From Cryptosporidium bovis (lineage: Eukaryota; Apicomplexa; Conoidasida; Eucoccidiorida; Cryptosporidiidae), in NCBI GenBank assembly GCA_009768925.2, contig VHIT02000027.1, positions 62,001-126,000 of the forward strand: a DNA stretch of 64,000 nt, read 5' to 3'. A model generated the notes under the pieces. It ran no database searches and was not told where the DNA came from. It saw only the letters and a list, made by a program, of their open reading frames with translations. This document shows positions 55,654-64,000 of the stretch, piece by piece (position 1 is the stretch's first letter; each line of letters begins with the position of its first letter). The translations under genes and the position numbers were made by a program.

Positions 55654-56408
55654 TGTTTAAAAAGATTTGGAATACATAATTCTAGATAATTACTTTGTTA
55701 GTATGAATTATTCACTCCCAAACTTGAAAAAACCTTTAAGAGTAATTTTCCCTTTTTTTATCCCAATTTGTGTTAATTATTTTATACCCCTATGATTAAT
55801 TACTTGTATGGCGCGTTTGCAATTTTGAGTTCTTTTTAGAAATTATTTCGGTCTACTTTTGATATAGTTTTAAATTCGTTAAAGATAGCTAGTTTCATTT
55901 ATAATGTTCTTTGTAGATTAAAATATAAAAAATTAACATTATTCTTTCTCAAATATTCGGCTATTATCCTAATGCATATTCATTTTTAGGTGCGTATTTA
56001 TAACTTAAAATTATTTGTATAGATTGTTTATACTAAATACATTTAGGAATCAGTACATTTTTTAATATACGTATATGGGAAGAATAACAATTATTATTAT
56101 TCTTGAAAATATGATATTTAAGATGAAAGCTGATTTTTTTATTTAAACAGAGTAGGAAAGATATTGCTAATGGAAAAAGAAAATACATGTATATTTCAAT
56201 AGTTTTTTCATTTTCCTTTTGTTAGCTATATATCTTGAAATAATTACGATATTCTCAATGATAGTTTCAGTGATAACAATAATGAATTTCCTTTAAAAAA
56301 AAAAAAAACTTGATCCAAACTATTAAATGCGCTAATTATAATTAAGAGTTTATCATACTTTCAGCTTCAATAAAAATATTAGTAAAACACCAATGAGTTT
56401 TTGTAGAG
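55654..56408. other. Intergenic region, 755 bp, no gene seen
   Basis: This is the longest gene-free stretch in the window, between p44 (starts 55653, minus) and the ARM-like gene (ends 56409, minus). It holds TGGCGCGTTTG at 55809-55819, an E2F-like motif ~155 bp upstream of p44. Two more features are a near-palindrome AAGAATAACAATTATTATTATTCTT at about 56080-56104 and a poly-A run near 56297-56309. Read on both strands I see no splice-compatible exon with recognisable protein sequence and no tRNA. An unrecognised ncRNA cannot be excluded. Confidence 0.5.
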
Positions 56409-57880
56409 CTATGTATTTGATAATTCCCCACAAAATTTATTTGAATTCTTAAAGAAGTTCAATTTAATGTTTTTTTCTTTCATTTTCTCAACGTGATCCA
56501 TTACTCGTTCATTTTCTAAAATATGCTTATCAGCACAATTTAAGATGAAGTGATGTAATATTTCATACTCTGTACATTTGGTGATAAGCGAAAACAAAAC
56601 CTTATAAAATAAATTTGATATAAGTTTCGAATCTATTCTATCTTTAATAGAATGAAGTTTTTCAAGTAAATTGTTCTCCAGTATTTTGTTTGTGTGGAAT
56701 GCGGAGTAGCTTCCGGCGTTATATATTATTAAATAAATTGTAATAACAACTAGATCCTTGGGGAACCTTAAATAATGTGTTATTATTTCAATCCCATTCG
56801 AGCAAATGAAAACCATGCACCATTTCTCAGACAATTTAATAAGTTTATTTAAAGAAACCAAAATAGGGATTGTAATATCATTTACACAGTTCTTAATTTC
56901 ATGATGATTTAAGATATCAATAAATAACCCTATTATTCCCATGTATACTAGTTGTTTACACTCGCGTCTACTCTCCGGAGAAACAATTATTCTACACAAA
57001 GTTTTTATTGTTTGAACCTTAATAGGAAGGCATTTATCATAAACCAAAACAAAAATTCGAGGGCACATTTGTAAAGGTTGCAGCGACTCCAAAGTTATAT
57101 CTGCACTTGTGTTATTCTCGATAAATCTGATTACTGATGAAATATATGTAATACTCCAAATTCTCATGGAAACATCACCAGAAAAGAGTAGATTAACTGC
57201 TACAGTTTTCATTTTTGACCATGATTTTAAGGCAGCGCTTGGTGAAATGCGAACCATTCTTACAACAACACGTAAAATAGCGTTTTTGTATCTATCTGTA
57301 ATACATTTTGTATTAGATTTCAGAAAGATTTCTATTATTAAATCCAAAAATCCGTTTTTAATAGCTACTCTGCAAAGCATAGGTTGTTCCCTTTCCACGA
57401 AATAAAATAAAATAAGTGCAAGTATTTGTTCGGTTTCACTAGTAATTAACTCGTGACTTTTATTCAATAAAATTTGTGTTACATTTATAATGGCATCCAA
57501 AAATGTTTGATTTGATAATATCTTTTCAAATTAATTTAATTAATAAATATTGTGAATATAACTTAAATATTTTAACATACCTGTATTGTCTGGGTCGGTA
57601 TAATTTCTGAATATGATGCAAGGAGATGTAAAGAAGAAATTCTAATATTTTTCTTTATTTCGTAAAACAAATAAATTTGAACGATTAATTTAACTTATAT
57701 CATACAGCAACTTACATCATATTTTATATTATTTAGTGATACATCTTCATCGTTATATTTAGAAGAAAATTTGATAATTAAATCAACTAGTTCTGGACAA
57801 ACAAGATCAGGTCTAGTTAGTTTTTCAGTAAAACCACATCTTGCAAAGTGGGATAGCTCTCTAATTTTAGATAGTTCCAT
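56409..57880 (-). CDS. Three-exon ARM/HEAT-repeat-like protein
   Basis: I infer exons 57880-57716, 57652-57581 and 57521-56409 on the minus strand (165, 72 and 1,113 nt). The introns are 63 and 59 nt, with GTAAGT...AAG and GTATGT...AAG ends, all phase 0. The joined product is 449 residues: MELSKIRELSHFARCGFTEK in exon 1, KNIRISSLHLLASYSEIIPTQTIQ from exon 2, then ILSNQTFLDAIINVTQILLNK into the long exon. Helix pairs recur about every 40 residues (RYKNAILRVVVRMVRISPSAALKSW, VQTIKTLCRIIVSPESRRECKQLVYMGIIGLFIDIL, ITIPILVSLNKLIKLSEKWCMVFICSNGIEIITHYLR). This is armadillo/HEAT-like architecture. I see no motif naming the family. Without the introns the frame would start at a TTG, which supports splicing. 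The first intron's acceptor (57653-57654) was chosen for frame continuity; a competing AG lies a few bases downstream. Confidence 0.72.
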
Positions 57881-58202
57881 AATAGTAAAGTGTCAAATAT
57901 ACAAATCTAGAAGTAAATTTTATTTTTAAATTTATGGACGAATGGCATTTCTTTTTAAGTCAAACAAAAAAGTGTGGATAAATAATTTGAAAACTATGAA
58001 TGAGTAAACCAAGACAAATGGATATCTAAGACAATTAGCTATTATTTGATATAAATAAAACTGCTTCTTATTGAAATGAATTCCTTTTTTTATATAAATA
58101 CTTATTTTGTGTGTGAGGGTTGTTATTCTGTGTGTATGGGTATGAGGCTTTGCTTTTGTAAGATAAATTTGTATTGAAAAGTTACCAAATGATAAAACAT
58201 AA
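57881..58202. promoter_or_regulatory. Divergent ARM-like/coiled-coil intergenic region
   Basis: These 322 bp separate two divergent start codons. A GT-rich patch at ~58107-58146 contains two similar strings (GTGTGTGAGGG and TGTGTGTATGGGTATGAGG), which may be promoter elements. Otherwise A/T-rich; nothing else recognised. Confidence 0.4.
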
Positions 58203-60497
58203 ATGGAAAAGAGTAGCAAACCCATTCATAGAGAATTATTCCCAAATACAAGTTTAGGTGCAACATTTTTACCTTTAAATAATAATAAAACAATGCCGTT
58301 AAAAGAAAAATCAAATGCCAAGGATAAAAAATCATACCCATCATCTTCATCCTCACGATCCTCGTCACTATCATCTTCTTCGCCTTCAGTTTCCTCGCCA
58401 AAATCATCTCCTCAAGGTTATGATAAAGTAGGAAAAAAAAATTCATTAGACAGTAGTTCTGAATCTGAAATAGAATCAAAGAAAATTATAAAAGTACCAG
58501 GTAAAGGTAAGGATGAGATAAAAAGAGAAGTTAAAAATATGAGTATTAAAACATCCAAAAATAAGAAGTTATTATCTTCGGATAGTGTACCAGATGATTT
58601 GAGAGCACAATTTGAATTAGCCGTAAACAAAGTCAGAGCTTATATAGAAAGAGAATATATAGACAAAATGTGTGAGATCGATACAGAAAACGCAATAAAA
58701 TTACAAAAAGAGTTGAATAAAATATTAAAATCTGAGAGAGATGCATTAGAAAGAGAGAAGTATAATTTTGAAAAACGTTTGAGAGAGGATATGGAAAAAG
58801 AAATGCATGCAATAATAGAGGTGGCAGCAATTGAAAATAAAAAAAAAGCGGATGTTTCTCTTGCTGAAATAAGAAAAGACATTGAATCACATTACTTATC
58901 AAGACAAAAGGAGGTAGAACAAGAACTATTGGACAAGAAAAAGTACTTTGACGAGGAACTTGAAAAGAGAAAAAAAGAGCTTGAAGAAGAGTTTAATAGA
59001 AAAAAGAGTGAATATCTAGCAACCATTTCAGAAAGAAAGAAGGAACTGGAAGAAGGATATGAACAAAAAAAGAAGGAACTGGAAGAAGACTATGAAAAAA
59101 GAAAGAAGGAACTGGAGGGAGACTATGGAGAAAGAAAGACTGCAATAGAGAGTCTTTTTAATGAAAAGATAAGTGCAATTGAGAAGCAGTTTGAAGACAA
59201 CTTAAAAATAAAACTAGAGGCAGAACTTGCAAAGCATAATACAAAACAACAAAGTAGTATTATCGAGAAGGAAAAGGAGTATTTACAGGGAAAGGCCTTA
59301 GTGAATTCACTAAAGGAGCAACTTGAAACAATGACTAATCAGAAAAATGAATTGGAAAAAATGAGTACAACTACAATAGACAGTATGAAAAGTTATATAA
59401 AGGATCTTCAAGAATCTAGTGATATACAAAGGAACCAAATAATAACAATGGAAAAAACAATTAAAGCCATGTATTCAAAGGAACAAGAAACAATGGAACT
59501 TATGAATAAAGCAAATGAAAAGCTAGACAATACGATTGATATTAAAGAAGCAAAAAGAATAGCATATAATTCACTTTTAAAAGGAAAGGCACTACAAATA
59601 TTCGATGAAACATTGAGGAATCATTATAAAATATGTTGTATTAAAAAGTCATTCGATAAGATGAAAAAATTGATTTCAAGGCCAAAGGCAGTTCCAATTA
59701 ATGGTGATGGTAAGGGATTAAAGGGTCAAGACCTCACACTATTTTTACTTAGAAAAGAACAACTTGCATTATTTGCAGAAAACGAAAATCTTATGGTAGA
59801 AGTTGAGAATTTAAAATCTAAGCATTTAGAAGAGTTAAGGAAAACGCAAGAGTCATTTTTGAAGTATAGAAAAGAAATAGAAAGAGGTACAGATGAAGAA
59901 ACAAATATCGCGTTATTTGAAGCTTCGATGTTCAAATTTTCGAATATATTTAATTCAAAGGTTAAATTACAAGTACTAGATGCATTTTTGAGAATTGCAA
60001 TGAATTCTGCGAGAGGTAGAGGAGGCAATGAAGAATCTAAGAAAGAAACCTCAAAACAGTCGAACACAATAAACAGGGACAAAGAATTCATTCATTTGTT
60101 GAATCTACTTTCCTACAATTCAAGAATTAAGTTATTCTCCTATTGTTGGAGAAAATTAGTGTTTCAGACAAAGCTAACTCCTCTGAAAACATTACCTACA
60201 ACTCCATTTAATGATATAACGAACCACAAGGGTGGAAACATCGACTCCTATTACATGAGAGATTTCATAAACAGTATTGGCAAGGATGGTAGTGTGATGA
60301 GTTTCGCCCATCAACCAAATTATTATAATAAACTACCATCAGTAGTTAACTTACAAAACAAGGCAACCTTTGTCCCACTTAGAAGAGACAATCCAATAAC
60401 ATATGGCACCTACTTTAAGTATAACAAAGAATTACTCTCTGAAAGCTGTGTAACTGGAAGGCCAGTAGGCAGCTTTACAAATTCTATAATAAACTAG
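58203..60497 (+). CDS. Ser-rich, coiled-coil protein, unrecognised
   Basis: I do not recognise this 764-residue protein. Residues ~40-80 are nearly pure Ser/Pro/Lys low complexity. A long, highly charged coiled coil runs ~125-430 (ELAVNKVRAYIEREYIDKM..., KERDALEREKYNFEKRL). It includes three 11-residue repeats near 279-311, encoded by a 33-nt tandem repeat, followed by a Gln/Asn-rich coil. A globular-looking C-terminal region (~440-764) has conserved-looking helices (IKEAKRIAYNSLLKGKALQIFDETLRNHY, LLRKEQLALFAENENLMVEVENLK). No signal peptide or TM. The architecture is typical of cytoskeletal, centrosomal or apical-complex scaffold proteins, but no family is assigned. It converges on Rab5 with a 65-bp gap. 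Confidence 0.7.
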   Translation: MEKSSKPIHRELFPNTSLGATFLPLNNNKTMPLKEKSNAKDKKSYPSSSSSRSSSLSSSSPSVSSPKSSPQGYDKVGKKNSLDSSSESEIESKKIIKVPGKGKDEIKREVKNMSIKTSKNKKLLSSDSVPDDLRAQFELAVNKVRAYIEREYIDKMCEIDTENAIKLQKELNKILKSERDALEREKYNFEKRLREDMEKEMHAIIEVAAIENKKKADVSLAEIRKDIESHYLSRQKEVEQELLDKKKYFDEELEKRKKELEEEFNRKKSEYLATISERKKELEEGYEQKKKELEEDYEKRKKELEGDYGERKTAIESLFNEKISAIEKQFEDNLKIKLEAELAKHNTKQQSSIIEKEKEYLQGKALVNSLKEQLETMTNQKNELEKMSTTTIDSMKSYIKDLQESSDIQRNQIITMEKTIKAMYSKEQETMELMNKANEKLDNTIDIKEAKRIAYNSLLKGKALQIFDETLRNHYKICCIKKSFDKMKKLISRPKAVPINGDGKGLKGQDLTLFLLRKEQLALFAENENLMVEVENLKSKHLEELRKTQESFLKYRKEIERGTDEETNIALFEASMFKFSNIFNSKVKLQVLDAFLRIAMNSARGRGGNEESKKETSKQSNTINRDKEFIHLLNLLSYNSRIKLFSYCWRKLVFQTKLTPLKTLPTTPFNDITNHKGGNIDSYYMRDFINSIGKDGSVMSFAHQPNYYNKLPSVVNLQNKATFVPLRRDNPITYGTYFKYNKELLSESCVTGRPVGSFTNSIIN
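59037..59135 (+). repeat. Three-copy 33-nt in-frame tandem repeat
   Basis: Three units encode KKELEEGYEQK, KKELEEDYEKR and KKELEGDYGER. They share the DNA string AAGAAGGAACTGGA and keep the reading frame. Eleven-residue periodicity preserves a heptad-like coiled coil. A degenerate copy (KKELEEEFNRK) lies about 22 codons upstream. Copy number may vary between isolates. Confidence 0.85.
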
Positions 60498-60562
60498 GAA
60501 TAAATAAACTAAAATATATATCTTAACTCGCTATATTCAACAATAATAAGTTTTATTTTTTT

Positions 60563-61210
60563 TCAAAAGCAACCTGAGAAACAGCCAGACCTCCCATTAG
60601 AATCGGATCTAAATAATTGAAAGCCTCTAGAGTTTCCCTTTGAATCTGAATTAGAGTTATTATTATCGATCTTGTTCGCTTTTGGAAGATTTCTCGCGAT
60701 CTCTTCAAATAAAGCTTGGACATTATATCCTGTTTTTGCAGATGTTTCGAAATTTAATATACCCTTCTCTTTTGCATATGCTGAAACTATATCTACATCA
60801 ACAGCTCTGCTACTCTCAAGATCTTGTTTGTTTCCAACAAGTGCAACAACAATATCGCTGTTGTTTATATTCTGAAGCTCTGAAATCCAGGATTTTGCTC
60901 CCTGAAATGAATCTGAATTCGTAATATCATATACAACTATCGCTGCAGCTGCACCTCTGTAGTACATCGGTGCTAGACTTCTGTATCTTTCTTGTCCAGC
61001 AGTATCCCATATTTCAAATTTTACTATATACTCATCATCTACATTAACTGATTGAGTCATAAATGCAGCACCTATTGTTGGTTCCTGATATTCGTGAAAT
61101 TCATCCTTAGAAAACCTAACAAGAAGGCAAGATTTACCAACTGAAGCGTCACCCAATATAACCAACTTTAAATGCAAAGTTTTTGGGTTTTTTACATTTG
61201 ATTGAGACAT
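60563..61210 (-). CDS. RAB5: Rab5-type small GTPase
   Basis: This is an early-endosome Rab of 215 residues from the ATG at 61210 (the frame extends eight codons up to a GTG, which I reject as start). Motifs are: P-loop GDASVGKS (20-27), effector/switch [12 protein letters not shown] (43-53), [20 protein letters not shown] (68-87, with catalytic Gln73), NKQDL and ETSAK. TIGAAF in switch I and the APMYYRGA stretch are hallmarks of Rab5 rather than Rab7 or Rab11. After residue ~180 the tail is Asn/Ser-rich and ends GCFSGCF. Two cysteines separated by three residues, with a final Phe, is not a normal CC/CXC/CAAX prenylation end, so membrane anchoring deserves a check. It is convergent with the coiled-coil gene. 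Confidence 0.92.
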   Translation of the reverse strand: MSQSNVKNPKTLHLKLVILGDASVGKSCLLVRFSKDEFHEYQEPTIGAAFMTQSVNVDDEYIVKFEIWDTAGQERYRSLAPMYYRGAAAAIVVYDITNSDSFQGAKSWISELQNINNSDIVVALVGNKQDLESSRAVDVDIVSAYAKEKGILNFETSAKTGYNVQALFEEIARNLPKANKIDNNNSNSDSKGNSRGFQLFRSDSNGRSGCFSGCF

Positions 61211-61739
61211 TTTTATGTTTGTGTTCTTGCTCACCTTGCGTAAATTAGTTCATTTCAGATAAAATGTCAAATACATCAGAAAGTTAAGGATGAAAAGAGG
61301 AAATTATCAATTAATTCCTGCAATAATCAATCCAGGAAATCCTATAATATTTCTATTTAATTTTACAAAATATATTTAAATAATTCTAAGTTAAAGTTCT
61401 TTATTATTTCTGGGTTCTAATATGGACGCCAATTTATCAAGCATCCCCCATCATTCTGATGTTCATGTCTAATCAATTATTACACGGGGGTCAACAACCA
61501 ATAGTTACAGAAAAAAAATAATAATAGAAATTAGTGTAAAAGAGATTCTCCCCCTTAAATTTACTACGTCAAATTGAAGGAAAAGATACAATTTTTTTGT
61601 GTAATAGAATATACAATGAATATTTCTGATTAATTTTTTTTTTAGTGCTAACCCCCTTAAAATTGAGGAAATTAAGGAGTGACTTGTTTAGAAAGAAAAT
61701 TTGTAATCTAAAGAGAAAGAAGTTACAATTTATTAGCGG
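61211..61739 (-). promoter_or_regulatory. Rab5 upstream region with repeated CCCCCTTAAA
   Basis: This 529-bp spacer lies between Rab5 and TMEM33 (both minus). CCCCCTTAAA occurs twice, at 61550-61559 and at about 61652-61661, each ~340-450 bp upstream of the Rab5 start. Further C/G runs appear at ~61445-61449 and ~61483-61487. On the minus strand, a sequence resembling a splice donor (CAAGGTGAGC) ends near 61230, which could belong to a 5' UTR intron. No ORF and no tRNA seen. Confidence 0.45.
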
Positions 61740-62657
61740 TTATAATCGTACTTGACTTACCATTTTATACACTCTTGGGATGAAAGATGGTATGTAATTC
61801 GAATAGATATTTAGGTAGTAATTTATTTTATTGTTCGTAGTTCTATATGCGTATTGTATGTATAGATCAAACGGATATTTTGTTCTTATAAGAGCCCAAT
61901 ATAGAGACAAGTAAAATATACTTATTCTTTTGGTAATAATAGACAGTATTAAGTACAAACCAAGTCCAATAGCCTCAAAAAATGCTCTTCTTTCGTAAAT
62001 TATGTTTCTATTTTGGTTTGCGATAGCAAAGAATGTATTAAGCTTCTTGTTATTCAGTATCTGTTGATGATTTGTGATTATGAAAATTGCTGTCACGGAC
62101 GGAATAATGTATATCATAGGAAAAGTAAAGGTAAGGCCATAATATGAAATGAGTGAAAGCAAAGAGTGAAAAGAATCCTCAGCAAGAATTCTTTGCCAAA
62201 ATTCAATTGTGAAAAGTTGAATTGGTTTCCTGGAAATTTCATATAAATGAATTCCAAAACCTATTATAAATGTTAAATTACACAGTTGAACAAGGCGATT
62301 AACAAAGGAATTGCTTCTAATTAGAGGTAAGAAACCTAAAATTGACAAAATAATTGACAATAAGAGCGAAATAGAAAGAGAAAATACCATTAATTGTTTA
62401 TGCCTTTTGTTGACTGTTACTCTTTGTCCGTTGTTTGACGAACCGAATTTTTTTTGATCGTATTTACTATTATTTTTACTTTCAGAGCTGGTATCTAATT
62501 CTAATTTAGAATTAATGTTTTTCTTGAACCATTTTCTCTTAAAATATTCCAATTGTGTTGATGTCGGGGTGGGGTATAAATTACTGTAGTATTGTTGCCA
62601 AGAATGGTTTTCTGACCAGTTAAAACCATTGAATTCAAGTTGAGCTTCTTCAGACAT
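61740..62657 (-). CDS. TMEM33: TMEM33/Pom33 (UPF0121) family ER/nuclear-envelope membrane protein
   Basis: TMEM33/Pom33 proteins are small ER-nuclear envelope membrane proteins that bind reticulons and influence ER shape and nuclear pore distribution. The 305-residue protein has a soluble N-terminus (1-85) and four hydrophobic spans: ~90-118, 125-150, 160-200 and 225-250. The diagnostic pieces are FWQRILAEDSFHSLLSLISYYGLTFTFPMIYIIPSVTAIF (human FLAQALLEDSCHYLLYSLIFVNSYPVTMSIFPVLLFS) and SLYWALIRTKYPFDLYIQYAYR (human FIYYRFLTLRYSSRRNPYCR). It ends in SNYIPSFIPRVYKMVSQV, like the family's CPLFVRRL tail. Length fits (human 247 plus the N-terminal extension). It is transcribed away from the right-edge RFC5 gene end by 226 bp, both minus. 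Confidence 0.83.
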   Translation of the reverse strand: MSEEAQLEFNGFNWSENHSWQQYYSNLYPTPTSTQLEYFKRKWFKKNINSKLELDTSSESKNNSKYDQKKFGSSNNGQRVTVNKRHKQLMVFSLSISLLLSIILSILGFLPLIRSNSFVNRLVQLCNLTFIIGFGIHLYEISRKPIQLFTIEFWQRILAEDSFHSLLSLISYYGLTFTFPMIYIIPSVTAIFIITNHQQILNNKKLNTFFAIANQNRNIIYERRAFFEAIGLGLYLILSIITKRISIFYLSLYWALIRTKYPFDLYIQYAYRTTNNKINYYLNIYSNYIPSFIPRVYKMVSQVRL

Positions 62658-62883
62658 AATTTATCGGAAACTATAACCAAATATTTAGTTTAATACTGCT
62701 TTCAGTATTGGCTCTAAGTTTATTTGTAAATAGAACTTCAAATTAATGGTTTAAACAAAGAAAAAAAAAGCCGCCTTAAAATTTAATAATTGTTGGTAAA
62801 CCGTTAAAAAATAATAAATTAAACTAATATACTAGTAGTTATGGACTATTTTGAAAATTAAATGCGAAGCTAATGACTATAAA

Positions 62884-64000
62884 TCAAGCAAGCCTTTCCA
62901 TCTCCATCCTAATTTCGTGAAAGCACGATACGATTGAAGCTAATTGTATTTTTTCACTCGCTCCTCTAGAAAGTCTATATTCAATGTCAGCTAATCTCTT
63001 CATTAATAGGGGAATTACCTCTTCGGGCCAATCCACTGTCAGTGATTTATTGTACAAACACTCAATAAAGTCTTGTGTGGAATACCCATGTTCATTCTGA
63101 GCTTCTGTGAGCACATTGAATCCCTTAACAAAATTTTCTTGTGAAAGTATGCTAAATATTTTGTCTATTTCTTCATATGTTGGTATCCCTAGGTTTCTAT
63201 GTATCATTGACTCATCAATAAAAGTATCGAAGTTCTCAATAGAACAGTCTTTCAGTTCCTCAGATTGTGAATGCTCATTTATGTTTCCATGATTGCTCAT
63301 GCTAGATGATTGTAATACATTTAAAACTTTTCTCATATCTCCCATAGATGAATTAATAAGTGATTCTTGACCTTTGTTTGTGATAAATATCCTCTCCGAA
63401 AGTGTAATTTCGGATAGTTTTTGTTTTATGTCCTCTTTAGAAAGTGGTGAAAATCTGAACCTTGTACACCTGCTTTGTAACGCCGGAGTGATTTTATTGA
63501 CGTAATTGCAAATAATACAAAACCTGATATGTTCGGAATAACGCTCCATTATTCTCCTAAGAGCCATTTGAGCAGTAGTTGTCATCATGTCTGCTTCATC
63601 CAATATTATCAACTTTATATTTTCACATAGATTTCGATTGCATTCGAAACCCGAATTTACATCTTTCATTTCAATATCACATTTTTTATTCGAAGTATTT
63701 CCATCAATAGTATTTGTGGTTGTAGACGCACTCTCAGAAAAGCTCTTTATAGCATCCCTAACAACATTAATTCCACGATCATCTGAAGCGTTTAATTCCA
63801 GTACCATTTGATTTTTTCTATCCTTATATATGCACTTGCTTATAGCATGTATCGTTGATGTCTTCCCAGTTCCTGGAGGCCCATGGAATAATAAATGCGG
63901 TAATTGTCCAGATTTTATAAAATTCTGAATTGTACTAATTATTCCACCCTGCAAAAGTAATTCCTGAATATCATTTGGCCTGTATTTTTCTACCCAAGGT
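62884..64000 (-). CDS. RFC5: Replication factor C small subunit, RFC5 type (5' end cut by window)
   Basis: RFC loads PCNA onto primed DNA; this is a small AAA+ subunit (human RFC5, yeast Rfc3). The frame is open to the window edge, where PWVEKYRPNDIQELLLQGG is read, so only the first few codons are missing. Motifs in order are: QLPHLLFHGPPGTGKTST (Walker A), VLELNASDDRGI, LIILDEADMMTTTAQMALRR (Walker B), RFCIICNYVNKITPALQSRCTRFRFSPL (SRC arginine finger), and the GDMRKVLNVLQ sensor-2 region. The C-terminal ADIEYRLSRGASEKIQLASIVSCF is unique to RFC5/Rfc3. An insertion of ~30 Ser/Thr/Asn/Cys-rich residues lies between SFSES and KLIILDEAD, where the family has ~14. The ORF with an internal 'start' at 63954 begins at a TTG and is not the true start. 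Confidence 0.95.
   Translation of the reverse strand, partial: PWVEKYRPNDIQELLLQGGIISTIQNFIKSGQLPHLLFHGPPGTGKTSTIHAISKCIYKDRKNQMVLELNASDDRGINVVRDAIKSFSESASTTTNTIDGNTSNKKCDIEMKDVNSGFECNRNLCENIKLIILDEADMMTTTAQMALRRIMERYSEHIRFCIICNYVNKITPALQSRCTRFRFSPLSKEDIKQKLSEITLSERIFITNKGQESLINSSMGDMRKVLNVLQSSSMSNHGNINEHSQSEELKDCSIENFDTFIDESMIHRNLGIPTYEEIDKIFSILSQENFVKGFNVLTEAQNEHGYSTQDFIECLYNKSLTVDWPEEVIPLLMKRLADIEYRLSRGASEKIQLASIVSCFHEIRMEMERLA

Noticed and set aside
55654-56408. Hidden spliced gene in the 755-bp gap
   Set aside because: I looked for exon chains on both strands, as in TRAPPC1, but found no GT/AG set giving recognisable protein.
57695-57880. Independent 61-codon gene
   Set aside because: The last codons read through a GTAAGT donor. 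The first 55 codons form the first exon of the ARM-like gene.

Overview
The window looks like a stretch of an apicomplexan nuclear chromosome, most probably Cryptosporidium (C. parvum/C. hominis type). The evidence is AT-rich DNA, long and mostly intronless genes packed 50-600 bp apart on both strands, Asn/Ser/Lys-rich insertions in conserved proteins, an AP2-type regulator, and a TDY-type MAP kinase lying head to head with a protein kinase A catalytic subunit. From memory (not searched), the gene order agrees with C. parvum chromosome 3. I count 26 protein genes, two of them spliced and two cut by the window edges, plus one good candidate C/D box snoRNA.

Layout, left to right: Tim44 (cut at the left edge, minus) and a PLD-type cardiolipin synthase-like protein (plus) diverge from a 152-bp spacer. 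KRR1 (plus) converges on, and overlaps by 11 bases, a 2,693-residue unclassified protein (minus). A SET-PHD-AP2 chromatin/transcription protein and the GATOR2 subunit MIOS follow (both plus). A long minus-strand block holds a five-pass prominin-like membrane protein, a TBC1D5-like RabGAP, a 2,387-residue helical protein, the snoRNA, eIF2B-delta and a MAP kinase. PKA-C (plus) diverges from the MAP kinase. Next are a Cys-cluster/polybasic protein and exportin-1 (both minus), Misato/DML1 (plus), SMU1 and a five-exon TRAPPC1/Bet5 gene (both minus), and COG3 (plus). They are followed by a kinesin-8-like motor, an MFS transporter, TFIIH p44/SSL1 and a three-exon ARM-like gene (all minus), a coiled-coil protein (plus), then Rab5, TMEM33/Pom33 and RFC5 (all minus, RFC5 cut at the right edge).

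Most of the content is core eukaryotic machinery: organelle protein import and lipids, ribosome biogenesis, nuclear export, splicing, transcription/repair, replication, nutrient sensing, signalling and membrane traffic. Traffic genes are numerous (TBC protein, TRAPPC1, COG3, Rab5, TMEM33), but the order gives no reason to call them an operon-like unit. I found no mobile elements, CRISPR, tRNA or rRNA genes. I did not find a clearly new multi-gene system. The most rewarding items are the SET-PHD-AP2 fusion, the snoRNA, the hidden spliced TRAPPC1 gene that shares a short promoter with COG3, the Tim44/cardiolipin synthase pair, and the two giant unclassified proteins.
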